This document shows positions 52,485-62,578 of a stretch of 64,000 bases of DNA, in pieces; position 1 is the first letter of the stretch, and the number at the start of each line of letters is the position of its first letter. The translations under genes and the position numbers were made by a program. This stretch comes from Pseudomonas chlororaphis. Lineage in GTDB: Bacteria; Pseudomonadota; Gammaproteobacteria; Pseudomonadales; Pseudomonadaceae. The notes beneath the pieces are model-generated. The model was not told the DNA's origin. It ran no database searches and saw nothing but the letters and a program-made list of their open reading frames with translations. The stretch is taken from assembly GCA_001023535.1 (NCBI GenBank), contig CP011020.1:4167734-4231733 (forward strand). Reading direction: 5' to 3'.

Positions 52485-53942
52485 ATGGGTATGCAAGACA
52501 TTCACCATTTGATGGACCGCGAAGACGGCACGGCGCTGGCCGAGTGGGTCAGGCGCGGTGAGGTTGGCCCTGGCGAGTTGCTGGAAACCGCCATCGAGCG
52601 CCTGGAGCAAGTCGAGCCGCACATCAACGCCGTGGCCGAGCGGTTGTACGAGTCGGCGCGGGAGGTCGCCCGCACGGCCGCGGTTGGCCAGGGCCTGCTT
52701 GCCGGCGTGCCGACCTTGATCAAGGACTTGTTTTCCCCGGTCGCCGGTGCGGCGATGACCAACGGTTCTCGCTCCCTGGGGGATTTTCGGGCGGACTTCG
52801 AATCGGAAGTGGTGACGCGTCTACGGCGCGCGGGTTGCCAGGTGATGGGCACCAGCACGTCGCCGGAGTTCGGCACGTCCTACTCCACTGAATCCACGCG
52901 CTTCGGCGCTACGCGCAACCCGTGGAGCACCGGGCACAGCGCGGGCGGTTCCAGCGGCGGCGCGGCGGCACTGGTGGCGGCCCGCGTGGTGCCCTTCGCC
53001 CATGGCAACGACGGCGGTGGCTCATTGCGCGTGCCGGCGTCCTGCTGTGGCGTGTTCGGTTTCAAACCCAGTCGTGGCTTGTTGCCGTCGGGGCCGATGG
53101 TCGGCGAGGGCTGGGCCGGGATGGGCACCGCCCATGCGATCACTTTGTCGGTACGTGACAGTGCCGCGCTGTTGGACGCCACTGCCGGCATCGACCTGGG
53201 CGCGCCCTATGCCGCGCCGGTCCAGGCGCTGCCGTATGTGACGGCGGTGCAATGTGACCCAAGACCGTTGCGCATTGCCCTGGTCGAACAACTCGCGCCC
53301 TGGCCGACATCGTCCCAGAGCCTCCAGGCCTTGAACGAGGCCGCGCGGTTGTGCGAATCCCTGGGGCACCGTGTCGAGCCGGTCAGCCTGCCGGTGGTGT
53401 TGCCGGAGTTTCTCAACCAGGTGTTCACCATCATTGGCGCCAGTACCCGGCACTATGTCGACTTGCTGGGCGAGATGCGGGGCGCGCAGGTGCAGGCGGA
53501 GGAGTTGGAGGTGCGCACCCGGATCATCCTGCGGGACAAGGGGCATGTCACCGGTGCCCAGTACGCCGGGGCGGTGGAATGGATTCATGCGTTGGGGCGG
53601 CAGTTGGCGACGTTCATGCAGGATTACGATGTGATCCTGACCCCGGTGCTGACCCGTGAGCCGGCGCCCATTGGTGAGCTTGACCTCCAGGACGTGTGCA
53701 TGAGCCTTGAGCAACTGATCGAGCGCTATCACAGTTACTCGCCGTTTACCGCGCTGTTCAATGCCAGCGGCCAGCCGGCCATGTCGGTGCCGTTGTCCTG
53801 GAGTGCCAACGGCTTGCCGATAGGCGCGCACTTTGCCGGTCGCTTTGGCGAGGAAAGCACCTTGCTGGCTTTGGCCGCGCAACTGGAACGCGCCCAACCC
53901 TGGCGCGGTCGCGTGCCGCCGGTCAATGCCTGCCAGCGTTGA
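52485..53942 (+). CDS. Amidase, 6-aminohexanoate-cyclic-dimer-hydrolase-like
   Basis: 485 residues of the amidase-signature family. The Ser-cisSer-Lys triad is visible: Lys in PTLIKDLF (about 79), cis-Ser in GHSAGGSSGGAAALVAARVV, and nucleophile Ser in GNDGGGSLRVPASCCGVFGF. The latter block closely resembles nylon-oligomer amidases (NylA), which hydrolyse cyclic or linear amides. The natural substrate is unknown. Last gene of the SphA-MFS-amidase operon; REP elements follow. Confidence 0.88.
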   Translation: MGMQDIHHLMDREDGTALAEWVRRGEVGPGELLETAIERLEQVEPHINAVAERLYESAREVARTAAVGQGLLAGVPTLIKDLFSPVAGAAMTNGSRSLGDFRADFESEVVTRLRRAGCQVMGTSTSPEFGTSYSTESTRFGATRNPWSTGHSAGGSSGGAAALVAARVVPFAHGNDGGGSLRVPASCCGVFGFKPSRGLLPSGPMVGEGWAGMGTAHAITLSVRDSAALLDATAGIDLGAPYAAPVQALPYVTAVQCDPRPLRIALVEQLAPWPTSSQSLQALNEAARLCESLGHRVEPVSLPVVLPEFLNQVFTIIGASTRHYVDLLGEMRGAQVQAEELEVRTRIILRDKGHVTGAQYAGAVEWIHALGRQLATFMQDYDVILTPVLTREPAPIGELDLQDVCMSLEQLIERYHSYSPFTALFNASGQPAMSVPLSWSANGLPIGAHFAGRFGEESTLLALAAQLERAQPWRGRVPPVNACQR

Positions 53943-53990
53943 GCATGGGCGGTGGAGACACCGCCTATCCAGGTTGTTGCAAGAGGGCCG

Positions 53991-54110
53991 CTTTCGCGAG
54001 CCGCTCGCTCCCACGGAAGGTGGGAGTGAGCCTGCTCGCGAAGGCGATTTCTGCTTTGGATTATTTCCAGCTGATTCACCGCTTTCGCGAGCAAGCTCGC
54101 TCCCACAGGC
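53991..54110. repeat. Cluster of three REP elements
   Basis: Units at 53991-54017, 54020-54046 (inverted) and 54082-54110 lie between the convergent amidase and aldehyde dehydrogenase genes. The first two form an almost gapless palindrome. Confidence 0.82.
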
Positions 54111-54169
54111 GGTGGGGGGCTGTGTTCTCTAGAGCCGGTGGGCGTTGAGTCCGCCCACCGGAGCAAGGG

Positions 54170-55657
54170 TCAGTAGCGGATCATTACCGATTTCAACTCG
54201 GTGTAGTCATCGATGAATGCGCTGCCGAATTCCCGGCCGATCCCTGAAGACTTGCTGCCGCCAAAAGGTACGGCCGGGTCGAGCAGGGTGTGCATGTTGA
54301 CCCACACGGTGCCGGCTTCGATGGCCGGGACCATGCGCAGGGCTTTGCTCAGGTCTTGGGTCCAGAGGCTGGCGCTGAGGCCGTAGGGCGTGTCGTTCAT
54401 CAGTTCCAGCAGTTCTTCTTCCGTGTCGTAGGGGAAGAACGTCGCGATCGGGCCGAAGGTTTCTTCGTTGAGCAGGGCGTCGTCGCGGCGGTTGGCGAGG
54501 ATGATCGTTGGCTCGACGTAGCAGCCCGGTCCTTCGATCAGCTTGCCGCCATGGACGATGGTGTTGTTCTGCGCCCGGGCCTTGGCGAAGAACTCGCCGA
54601 GCTTGCGCTGATGCGAGTGGTTGGTGACCGGGCCGAACTCGGTGCGTTCGTCCAGGGGCGAACCGATGGTGAGTCGGGCCAGGCGCTGGGCGAGTTTTTC
54701 CATGATCGGCTCGATCTGTGAACGATGGACAAAGAACCGTTCCGCCGCCGCGCAGATTTGCCCCGAGTGCAGGAAGCCGGCTTCGATGATGCCGTTGACC
54801 GCCACCTCTTGATCGACATCGCGCAGAAAGCCCGCGGCATTTTTCCCACCCAGTTCCAGGGTCGACCGGGTCAGTCCGGCGCCCATGGCTGCCTGGCCCA
54901 CGGCGAGGCCGGTGGGTACCGAACCGGTGAACGAAACTTTGTTGGTGCCTGGGTGCTCGATCAACCCTTTGCCCACCTGGCCGCCACCGGTGACCACGTT
55001 CAGGGCGCCCGCCGGCAGGCCGGCTTCGATGGCTAGTTCGGCAATGCGCAGGATGGTCAGCGGCGTGAACTCGCTGGGCTTGATGATGATGCTGCAGCCG
55101 GTCACCAAGGCTGACGCCAGTTTCCAGATGGCGATCATGGTGGAGAAGTTCCACGGCACGATGCCCACCACCACCCCGACCGGTTCGCGCAGGGTGAACG
55201 CGGTGTAGCGTTCTCCGGCGAAGGAGGGCAGTGACGGGGTGATCGTCTCGCCGCCGATCTTGGTGGCCCAGCCGGCGTAGTAACGCAGGAAGTGCGCCGC
55301 CTGGTCGACCTCGAAAGCGCGGGAAATGTGGATGATTTTTCCCGACTGGCAGGTTTCGATCTGGGCCAACTCTTCGCGGTGCTGCTCCAGCAGGTCCGCG
55401 AGCTTGAGCAGCACCTGGCCACGAACCGCCGGTGCGGCCTGGGACCACTGCCTGAAGCCGCGTCGAGACGATTCCACCGCGTGATCGATATCGGCCGTAC
55501 TGGCGTCGCTGACCTGGGCGATGACGTGGCCGGTGGCCGGGTTGATGACGTCCAGCGTCTGGCTGCCTTGGCTTTCGACGTAGCGACCATCGATGAACAG
55601 TGCGTGACGCCGGCCGAGAAAGGCTTCGACCTGAGGCAGTAGGGCAATATCGCTCAT
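54170..55657 (-). CDS. Phenylacetaldehyde-type aldehyde dehydrogenase
   Basis: 495 residues. Catalytic Cys is in [14 protein letters not shown] (about 302), the general-base Glu in TLELGGKNA (about 268), and the cofactor loop in SFTGSVPTG. Length and the start region ([20 protein letters not shown]) resemble FeaB/PadA, which oxidise phenylacetaldehyde from phenylethylamine to phenylacetate with NAD+. A feaR-like regulator 5 kb away supports this. Betaine- or other aldehyde substrates remain possible. Confidence 0.87.
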   Translation of the reverse strand: MSDIALLPQVEAFLGRRHALFIDGRYVESQGSQTLDVINPATGHVIAQVSDASTADIDHAVESSRRGFRQWSQAAPAVRGQVLLKLADLLEQHREELAQIETCQSGKIIHISRAFEVDQAAHFLRYYAGWATKIGGETITPSLPSFAGERYTAFTLREPVGVVVGIVPWNFSTMIAIWKLASALVTGCSIIIKPSEFTPLTILRIAELAIEAGLPAGALNVVTGGGQVGKGLIEHPGTNKVSFTGSVPTGLAVGQAAMGAGLTRSTLELGGKNAAGFLRDVDQEVAVNGIIEAGFLHSGQICAAAERFFVHRSQIEPIMEKLAQRLARLTIGSPLDERTEFGPVTNHSHQRKLGEFFAKARAQNNTIVHGGKLIEGPGCYVEPTIILANRRDDALLNEETFGPIATFFPYDTEEELLELMNDTPYGLSASLWTQDLSKALRMVPAIEAGTVWVNMHTLLDPAVPFGGSKSSGIGREFGSAFIDDYTELKSVMIRY

Positions 55658-55862
55658 GGGTGTTTCCTATCGCGAAGGGAAAGCCCCGAGGTTAATCGCT
55701 GCGCGGCGGCCCGGCTTGACTGTGCCTGCCGCGCGGCATGTGCGTGCCTGCCAGGACGTGGCCCTGGCAGCCAGGAGCAAGGCCTTCAGCAGCCAGGTAC
55801 AAGCCAGCGGCGCGTGTTTGCGGTCAGATCAGTGTTTCGACTCGATGGCAAAGGAGCGGGCG

Positions 55863-56834
55863 ATGTTTCTCCAGACCAACCGACACAAACTGGCGTTGAG
55901 CGCCCAGGTGCAGCGAGCGCTGGCCGGCGACACCGAGGACACGCCGATGCTCGACGCGTACCCGCCGTTGCGGGCATGCCTGGCCCAACACGCCCGGCAA
56001 ATGGCGAGCAGCGCCGAGCGTTGCCTTCAGGTCGAGGCCCAACTGGCCGAGCAGGCCGCGCGGTGGCAGCAGGGCGAGCGCGAACGGGAGATGTTGCGCC
56101 AACAACTGGAACAGGCCCAAGGCCGCGAACAGTTGTTGGAGCGCCAACGGGACGAATACCGTCAGCAAGTGCAGCAACATCACCAGGAAGCGCAGATCTG
56201 GGCGTTGTTGCAATCGACGCTGACCGAGGGCTGCTGGGACATCACGGTGGTCAACGGCGACCTGCAGCACCCGGCCAGCAGCATGCGTTTTTCCAGCCAG
56301 TTTCGCGCGTTGCTGGGCTATGGGGTGGACGAACTGCCCGATGGCTGGGATGCCCAGGTCGGCATCACGCACCCGGATGACCTGCCGAAGATCATGGCGA
56401 TTTTCGACCGCGAGATTCTCGGCACCCAGGGCAGTGGCGAATACGTCTTCGAGTACCGCATGCGCCACAAGAGCCGCGACTACATCTGGTGCCGCGAACG
56501 CGGACGGGCGGTGCGCGATGCCCAGGGACGGCTGGTCCGGGTGATCGGTGCGGTGCGCGACATCAGCGACGAGCGCTCGGCCCAATCCACCCACCACCGC
56601 ATGCTGGAGCAGAACCAGGTGACCTACGCCCAGATCGCCACGGTGGTCGGGGTGATCAAGGGCATTGCCGACCAGACCAACCTGCTGGCCTTGAATGCCG
56701 CGATCGAAGCCGCCAGGGCCGGTGAGGTCGGGCGGGGGTTCTCGGTGGTCGCCGACGAGGTGCGCAAACTGGCCGAAAGCACGCGCCAGGCCACGCATCA
56801 GATCCAGACGATGTTGCACCAGCACAAGCAATAG
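55863..56834 (+). CDS. Soluble PAS-domain chemoreceptor
   Basis: 323 residues from ATG 55863 (AAAGGAG upstream). No membrane helices. Residues 45-115 are a Gln/Glu/Arg-rich coiled coil, 125-245 a PAS fold with PAC segment ([31 protein letters not shown]), and 255-323 a minimal receptor tip ([38 protein letters not shown]). The methylation helices of normal receptors are largely missing. It probably senses a cytoplasmic or redox cue and touches CheA/CheW directly. Confidence 0.85.
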   Translation: MFLQTNRHKLALSAQVQRALAGDTEDTPMLDAYPPLRACLAQHARQMASSAERCLQVEAQLAEQAARWQQGEREREMLRQQLEQAQGREQLLERQRDEYRQQVQQHHQEAQIWALLQSTLTEGCWDITVVNGDLQHPASSMRFSSQFRALLGYGVDELPDGWDAQVGITHPDDLPKIMAIFDREILGTQGSGEYVFEYRMRHKSRDYIWCRERGRAVRDAQGRLVRVIGAVRDISDERSAQSTHHRMLEQNQVTYAQIATVVGVIKGIADQTNLLALNAAIEAARAGEVGRGFSVVADEVRKLAESTRQATHQIQTMLHQHKQ

Positions 56835-56873
56835 ACGCACGGGGAGCTGCCGCCGCCGGCAGCCCCCACGCCT

Positions 56874-58202
56874 TCAGAACGGCACCGCCACCACCAACTG
56901 GCTGTAGACGTTGGTGCCGTTGCCGCCGACCTGGTTGCCGCCGCTGTTGTCATCCTTCTCCGGCTTGTACAGCCCCAGCAGCGGCGTGACGATCAGGTGT
57001 TCGCTCACGGCCCATTCGACATACAGGTCCAGCTCGCGCCCATCGAGGTTCAACGCCTGGCGGTCGTGCAGGGTCTGGTAGTCGAAGAACAGCGCGCCGA
57101 CGGTCACGGTGTCCGTCGGCTTGAGCTTGAGGCCGACGTGCTGGATGGCCGTGTTGCTGTTGAACGGCCCGGAATAGTTGCCGGCCACCTCGCCCTGGAA
57201 CCAGGTGCCGTAGCCTCGGCTCAGGCCGTTGAACATCGAGTCCCAGTTCTGTGAGTAGCGGCTGTAGCGATAGGTCAGGTCCGGTGTCCAGGGCAGGTCG
57301 GCGAAGGTGTAGCCGGCCTCGGTATACCAGGCTTTTTCCGGGCCGGCGTCCTTGTCCTGCCAGGCGTATTCGAAAGCGAAGTGGGCGTTTTCGATGCCGG
57401 CGTTGCCGCTGCCCCGCAGGCTGTAGATGTTCATGCCTTCGCGCTGTTTCTGGAAGTCGCTGGCGTAGTGGTCATCGACGTCGATGCCATGGATGTAGGT
57501 CAGGCCCAGGGTGCCGGGCGCGGTGGTGTATTCCAGGGTGCCGGCGGCCATTTCGGTGTTGGCCTGGGCGCGGTTGTCGGACTTGATCCACATCAGGCTG
57601 CCATGCACGCCGTCCTTCGCTCCCAGGCGCAGCACGGCGGTCTTGTCGAAGGCGTGGCGGGCGGCCAGGTAATAGGCGCCGCCGCGATTGAGGTCGCCGT
57701 CCGCCGGGCCCTTGCCCAGGTTCAAGCCGTCGTCGTTGATGATGAAACCGTCACCGAGGGTGATCACCTGGCGACCGTAGGAGAGGTCGACGCCGTCCTT
57801 GCCCAATACCGGGAACAGGTCCCCTGAGCGCCAGCCGGCGAAGGCCTCATCGAATTTCGTGGTGCGCTCCGAGCCGTCGCTCAGGCCGGCCGGGTCACCG
57901 TCGCCCCAGGTGCCGGAGCTGACCAGGTTAGCGGTGCCGTAGACACTGCCCATGCCGGCCAATGCCTGGTCGATACTCAGGCCATACTTGATGAAGCCTT
58001 CGCGCCAGCTGGAGCCGCCACCGGTGCCGTCGTAGTTCTTGCGGCTGTTGAACATTCCGTAGACCGCGAGGACGTTCCCGGTGATGGTGGTGTCCTGGTC
58101 GGCGTAGAGCTCAAGGGCCTGGGCCGATGAGTCGGCAACCAGCAGGGCGATGCCCAGGCCGATGGCGTTGCGCAGTAGCGGTGTGTGGCGTGTGTGCTCC
58201 AT
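56874..58202 (-). CDS. Putative outer-membrane channel
   Basis: 442 residues. The signal peptide ends near SSAQA (about 29). The mature chain is beta-barrel-like with repeated aromatic/Gly strands and a C-terminal Phe (QLVVAVPF). It resembles alginate-export/porin-type proteins (LSYGRQVITLGDGFIINDDG) without a firm family. It is divergent from the amine permease gene, so an outer-membrane route for the same substrate is reasonable. Confidence 0.8.
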   Translation of the reverse strand: MEHTRHTPLLRNAIGLGIALLVADSSAQALELYADQDTTITGNVLAVYGMFNSRKNYDGTGGGSSWREGFIKYGLSIDQALAGMGSVYGTANLVSSGTWGDGDPAGLSDGSERTTKFDEAFAGWRSGDLFPVLGKDGVDLSYGRQVITLGDGFIINDDGLNLGKGPADGDLNRGGAYYLAARHAFDKTAVLRLGAKDGVHGSLMWIKSDNRAQANTEMAAGTLEYTTAPGTLGLTYIHGIDVDDHYASDFQKQREGMNIYSLRGSGNAGIENAHFAFEYAWQDKDAGPEKAWYTEAGYTFADLPWTPDLTYRYSRYSQNWDSMFNGLSRGYGTWFQGEVAGNYSGPFNSNTAIQHVGLKLKPTDTVTVGALFFDYQTLHDRQALNLDGRELDLYVEWAVSEHLIVTPLLGLYKPEKDDNSGGNQVGGNGTNVYSQLVVAVPF

Positions 58203-58494
58203 GGTGTTTTTCCCCAGTGTAATAGGACGGCAGAGCGCGCATTAAGGGGAGCTGCGCGGGGGGAAGTCTTTCACCTGGCTGCCAGGGAATTGATCCAGCC
58301 CGCCAGGCCGCGGGGGCTGGCAGGCAGCAACAAGAGTGGCGGCAGACATGGGCAAGACGCCTGTGGCGCGGCGGCGCAAAGTGAAGCTGCACGCAACGCC
58401 GTTTCGATCAGGGACTGGCTGGGGGGCTTGAATGCCGGCTCCTGGACGGCTGTGGCACCTCTACTAAAAAATCCGCTTCTCGAGGATCTGCACC

Positions 58495-59994
58495 ATGTCG
58501 ATCAATGACCGACTCACCGCGCACTTGAACCGGGGCACGGTGGGATTTCCCACCGCCCTGGCCAGCACCATCGGCCTGATCATGGCCAGCCCGGTGATTC
58601 TCACCGCAACCATGGGCTTCGGTATCGGTGGCAGCGCCTTCGCCGTGGCGATGCTGATTGCCGTGGTGATGATGCTGGCCCAGGCGACCACGTTCGCCGA
58701 GGCCGCGTCGATCCTGCCCACCACCGGCTCGGTCTATGACTACATCAACTGTGGCATGGGGCGTTTCTTCGCGATCACCGGCACGCTGTCGGCCTACCTG
58801 ATCGTGCACGTGTTCGCCGGCACCGCCGAGACCATCCTGTCCGGGGTCATGGCGCTGGTGAACTTCGAGCACCTGAACACCCTGGCCGAGTCTGCCGGCG
58901 GTTCCTGGTTGCTCGGGGTCGGGTTCGTCATTGTGTTCGGGGTGCTCAACGCGTTCGGCGTCAGTGCGTTCGGCCGAGCCGAGATCATCCTGACCTTCGG
59001 CATGTGGACCACGTTGATGGTATTTGGCGTGCTCGGCTTGATCGCGGCGCCAGCGGTGCAACTGGAAGGCTGGTTCGGGGTTTCGCTGGTGGGCACCGAC
59101 CTGATCACCATCCTCTCGCTGGTGGGCATGGCCATGTTCATGTTCGTGGGCTGCGAGTTCGTCACGCCTCTGGCGCCGGACCTGCGCCACTCGGCCAAGG
59201 TCATGCCCAGGGCGATGATCCTCGGCTTGCTGAGCGTCGCCTCGTGCATGTTCATCTACGGCGCGGCGATGAAACGCCAGGTGGAGAACGTGCTGCTCGA
59301 TGCCGCCAGCGGCGTGCACCTGCTGGACACGCCCATGGCGATTCCGCGCTTCGCCGAGCAGGTCATGGGGGATATCGGCCCGCTGTGGCTGGGGATCGGC
59401 TTCCTGTTTGCCGGCGCGGCGACCATCAACACCCTGATGGCCGGCGTGCCGCGGATTCTCTACGGGATGGCGGTGGACGGCGCATTGCCCAAGGTCTTCA
59501 CTTACCTGCACCCGCGTTTCAAGACACCCTTGCTGTGCATCCTGGTGGCGGCGTTGATTCCTTGCCTGCATGCGCTGTGGCTCGGTGGCAACACCGACAA
59601 CATCATGCACCTGGTACTAGCGGCGGTGTGTGCCTGGAGCTTTGCCTACCTGCTGGTGACGGTGTCGGTGGTGAGCCTGCGCATTCGTCGGCCAGACCTG
59701 CCGCGGGCCTATCGCTCGCCGTTCTTTCCGCTGCCACAGATCCTGTCCAGTGTCGGCATCCTCCTGGGCATGTGGTTCATCACGCCGCCCGGCATGAACC
59801 CAGCCGACATCTACATCCCGTTCGCGGTGATGCTCGGTGGCACCGCGGCCTACGCCTTGTTCTGGACCCTGGTGGTGCAGAAGGTCAATCCATTCATGCC
59901 AGCGTCGGTGGAAGACGTGCTGGCCAAGGAGTTTTCCCATGAGCCAGGGCAACCTGCCGGCGAGTTTATCGACCGTGCTGCAAAGACTGTCTGA
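58495..59994 (+). CDS. APC-superfamily amine/amino-acid permease
   Basis: 499 residues with 12 predicted membrane helices. The opening GFPTALASTIGLIMASPVIL includes the unwound TM1 substrate motif, and TM3 and later helices fit the APC family (PTTGSVYDYINCGMGRFF). Being co-transcribed with a DUF3156 gene and next to feaR suggests import of an aromatic monoamine or related amine. The C-terminus overlaps the next gene by 56 nt. The 292-bp spacer upstream shows no recognised operator. Confidence 0.88.
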   Translation: MSINDRLTAHLNRGTVGFPTALASTIGLIMASPVILTATMGFGIGGSAFAVAMLIAVVMMLAQATTFAEAASILPTTGSVYDYINCGMGRFFAITGTLSAYLIVHVFAGTAETILSGVMALVNFEHLNTLAESAGGSWLLGVGFVIVFGVLNAFGVSAFGRAEIILTFGMWTTLMVFGVLGLIAAPAVQLEGWFGVSLVGTDLITILSLVGMAMFMFVGCEFVTPLAPDLRHSAKVMPRAMILGLLSVASCMFIYGAAMKRQVENVLLDAASGVHLLDTPMAIPRFAEQVMGDIGPLWLGIGFLFAGAATINTLMAGVPRILYGMAVDGALPKVFTYLHPRFKTPLLCILVAALIPCLHALWLGGNTDNIMHLVLAAVCAWSFAYLLVTVSVVSLRIRRPDLPRAYRSPFFPLPQILSSVGILLGMWFITPPGMNPADIYIPFAVMLGGTAAYALFWTLVVQKVNPFMPASVEDVLAKEFSHEPGQPAGEFIDRAAKTV

Positions 59995-60559
59995 GCGCTT
60001 GCGCGCCCATCGCCACCCGGCCGGCTATCGGCCTGGGGTGACCCTGGAACACGTGCGGCGCAACCTCGGGCTGGCGCACTTCGTGTGGTCAGGGCCGACG
60101 ACGGCTACTGTGGCCAGCGACGACGGCCGGCTGCAACTGGAGATTGTCGAGCGCACCGAATCACAGTGGCTGATGCACCTGGTGATGACCGAATTCGTGT
60201 TGCGCGTGCCTGCGTCGATGGAGGGCACGGCGCGCCTGGAGCTGCACCACGGCGGGGCTATTCGCCGCAAGGGTCTGCGCTGTCGCCAGCGGGGTGCCGA
60301 CCAGGCGCTGGCGGCCCGGTTGCAGGCGGCGGTAACGCACGATCAGGGGTTGTACCAGGCGCTCATGCCGCTGGATTTCAAGCGCCTGCGCATCGACCTG
60401 CACGAGCGCCAGTGGTGCGTGCGCCTGGAACACATGGGCGGCAGCGAGGTGGTCAACCGCATGCCGGCCTTTCGGCGCTACATCGCGCTCGGAGGCGAAC
60501 AACGCGCAGCCTTGCTGGCATCCCTGAGCGGCCTGCAACGGGTATTGGCAAGCCTCTGA
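59939..60559 (+). CDS. DUF3156 family protein
   Basis: 206 residues from ATG 59939, placed inside the permease gene end but with AAGGAG correctly spaced; a longer frame exists within the permease gene. The sequence (YRPGVTLEHVRRNLGLAHFV, LHMGGSEVVNRMP-like end) is soluble, Arg-rich and without motifs I can interpret. Pairing with an APC permease suggests an accessory role, perhaps as regulator or enzyme for the imported amine. Confidence 0.82.
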   Translation: MSQGNLPASLSTVLQRLSERLRAHRHPAGYRPGVTLEHVRRNLGLAHFVWSGPTTATVASDDGRLQLEIVERTESQWLMHLVMTEFVLRVPASMEGTARLELHHGGAIRRKGLRCRQRGADQALAARLQAAVTHDQGLYQALMPLDFKRLRIDLHERQWCVRLEHMGGSEVVNRMPAFRRYIALGGEQRAALLASLSGLQRVLASL

Positions 60560-60682
60560 CCCTGTAGTGCCGCCCTGGCATCAATCCTGCTTCTGCTCTG
60601 GCGATCAGGTATTTGTTGCGTGCATATAGATAACATGTTAACTATTGCCGCACAAAAACAATAAGCCACTGCGGAGAACGCC

Positions 60683-61645
60683 ATGAGCATGCAACAGGTT
60701 GGGCAAGACGGGCTGGAGACCTGGAACCGGGACCTGCGCGCCACGTGTGGGTATTTCGAGACGGAGCTGGCTTTCAATCGTGCCTTGTTTATCGGCCAGG
60801 TCTCGAACTTCTGCCGCGGCGGTCTTTCCCTGTCGAACCTGCGCACCAACGCCGGTTCCATCAAGCGCCACTCGCCCAATCCCGACCACGACGACGATCA
60901 GGATTGCCTGCTGGTCAGCCAGCGCAGTGGCTATTGCCGCATCACCCAGAACGGCCTGAGCATCCAACTGGCCCCCGGCGAGTTGTTACTGATGGATTCG
61001 GCGGGCGCACTGGAGATCAGCCCGTTCGGCCTGATCGAGCATGCCGTGCTGTCCTTGTCTCGGCAGCAGGTGTCGAGGCAGTTGGGCGGGGACACCAGGA
61101 CCTTCGGCAAGATCTCGTCGAGCAAGGCCTGCGGGCGGATGTTGCACGTGCTGATGGACCAGTTGTGCAAGGACACGCCGGACGGCGAAGGCGCGGCGGG
61201 CGAGGGCGAGGCCCTGCAGAGTGCGTTCGTGTCCTTGCTGGGCTCGGCGCTGGAGCACACGAGCGATGCCCGTGACGATGGCGCCGCGCTGCAGGGCAGC
61301 CATCTGCGCAGCTACGTGCAGAAGGTCATCGACGAATCCCTCAACCAGCCCGGCCTCAGCCCGGTGGGCCTGGCCAACCGCCTGAACATCTCGGTGCGCC
61401 ATCTGTACCGGTTGTTCGAAGAACAGGACGACAGCGTCTGCCGTTACATCCAGCGAGCCCGGCTCAAGCGCAGCGCCGATGACCTGACCAACCCGTTCCT
61501 GCGGGACGAGTCCATTACCTCGATTGCCTACAAATGGGGCTTCACCGACTCGGCCCACTTCAGCCGCTCGTTCAAGAAGCAGTTCGAACTCTCGCCCAAG
61601 GACTTTCGCGCAAGCCATCTGCAACAGGCGCAGGGAGTGGCCTGA
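60683..61645 (+). CDS. feaR: FeaR-like AraC regulator
   Basis: 320 residues. The N-terminal AraC_binding_2 domain (about 10-200) opens with GYFETELAFNRALFIGQVSN; the C-terminal domain has PVGLANRLNISVRHLYRLFE and ITSIAYKWGFTDSAHFSRSF. This matches FeaR, the activator of aromatic amine oxidase and phenylacetaldehyde dehydrogenase genes in enterics (called MoaR in Klebsiella). A 10-bp palindrome TAACATGTTA lies near 60630-60639 upstream. Confidence 0.83.
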   Translation: MSMQQVGQDGLETWNRDLRATCGYFETELAFNRALFIGQVSNFCRGGLSLSNLRTNAGSIKRHSPNPDHDDDQDCLLVSQRSGYCRITQNGLSIQLAPGELLLMDSAGALEISPFGLIEHAVLSLSRQQVSRQLGGDTRTFGKISSSKACGRMLHVLMDQLCKDTPDGEGAAGEGEALQSAFVSLLGSALEHTSDARDDGAALQGSHLRSYVQKVIDESLNQPGLSPVGLANRLNISVRHLYRLFEEQDDSVCRYIQRARLKRSADDLTNPFLRDESITSIAYKWGFTDSAHFSRSFKKQFELSPKDFRASHLQQAQGVA

Positions 61646-61674
61646 GACGCAGGAACGGTGCCCGCCGAACCGCC

Positions 61675-61776
61675 GCCATCGCGAGCAAGCCCGCTCCCAC
61701 AGGCGGCGTTGTGGTGGATCCGAAATAGAAGGGAACACTGCTGAACCTGTGGGAGCGGGCTTGCCCGCGAAGGCGG
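61675..61776. repeat. Inverted pair of REP elements
   Basis: 61675-61705 (GCGAGCAAGCCCGCTCCCAC) and 61747-61776 (inverse) lie between the convergent feaR and SDR genes and probably end both transcripts. Confidence 0.85.
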
Positions 61777-61810
61777 TGGTGCTGTCCTCACCACCGCCCG
61801 CTGGATCGCC

Positions 61811-62578
61811 TCAGACTTCCGGCAATGTCGAACCGCCGTCGACCACCAGGGTCTGGCCCGTCACATAGGCGGCCAGGTCAGAGGCCAGGTATAGCATGGC
61901 GCCGGCAATGTCCCCGGGACGACCCAATCGCCCCAGTGGCACGCGCCGAGCGATGTCCTGGTTGAGGTCATCGTCACCGAGGTTGGCCATGGCCGGGGTC
62001 GCGATCATGCCCGGTTCGACACCGTTGACCCGCACCTGCTCGGGCGCCAGCTCCAGTGCCGCGTTGCGTATGAAACCATTGACCCCGGCCTTGGACGCGG
62101 CGTAATGGCTAAGCCCCGGGTACGCCACGCGCGGGCCGGTGACCGAGGACGTCACCAGCACACAGCCCTGGCCCTGGCGGCGGAACATCGGCAGCGCCGC
62201 CTGGGTCAGCCAGAACAGCGCCGACAGGTTCACCGCCAGGGTGCGTTCCAGCACCGCCGGGGTGATCTGCGCAAAAGGCGTCAACGGGAAGTAGCCGGCG
62301 TTGTGCACCAGCACGTCCAGGCGCCCCAGGCGCTCTTGCAGCCCGCCCATCATGGCCGATATCGCCGTGGCGTCCGCGAGGTCCACGCCCACCGCTTGCG
62401 CCTGGTAGCCGCCGGCCGTCAGCTCGCTGGCGAGGGCCTCGGCCCGCGCCAGGCCGAGGTCGGCGATCACCACCTGAGCCCCACGCCAGGCGAAGGCTTC
62501 GACAATGGCCCGACCAATGCCTTGGGCACCGCCAGTCACCAACACCGTCTTGCCGCTGAAATCCAGGTCATTGGCCAT
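61811..62578 (-). CDS. SDR-family oxidoreductase
   Basis: 255 residues. The cofactor motif TGGAQGIG is at about 14-21 with an Asp (IADLG) after strand 2, favouring NAD(H). Catalytic residues are in SSVTGPRVAYPGLSHYAASK (Ser, Tyr, Lys). The C-terminus ends in the common TLVVDGGSTLPEV. The start overlaps the previous SDR gene by 11 nt. Role in the amine cluster unknown; oxidation of a hydroxylated side chain is possible. Confidence 0.87.
   Translation of the reverse strand: MANDLDFSGKTVLVTGGAQGIGRAIVEAFAWRGAQVVIADLGLARAEALASELTAGGYQAQAVGVDLADATAISAMMGGLQERLGRLDVLVHNAGYFPLTPFAQITPAVLERTLAVNLSALFWLTQAALPMFRRQGQGCVLVTSSVTGPRVAYPGLSHYAASKAGVNGFIRNAALELAPEQVRVNGVEPGMIATPAMANLGDDDLNQDIARRVPLGRLGRPGDIAGAMLYLASDLAAYVTGQTLVVDGGSTLPEV

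Noticed and set aside
53991..54110. Three spaced palindromes that might suggest a CRISPR array
   Set aside because: Units alternate in orientation, spacing is irregular, the same units occur elsewhere singly or in pairs, and there are no cas genes. They are REP elements.
58410..58440. Sigma-54 type promoter (TGGC...TTGA) before the APC permease gene
   Set aside because: Spacing between the elements is 8 rather than 7 nt and the second element lacks the GC core.
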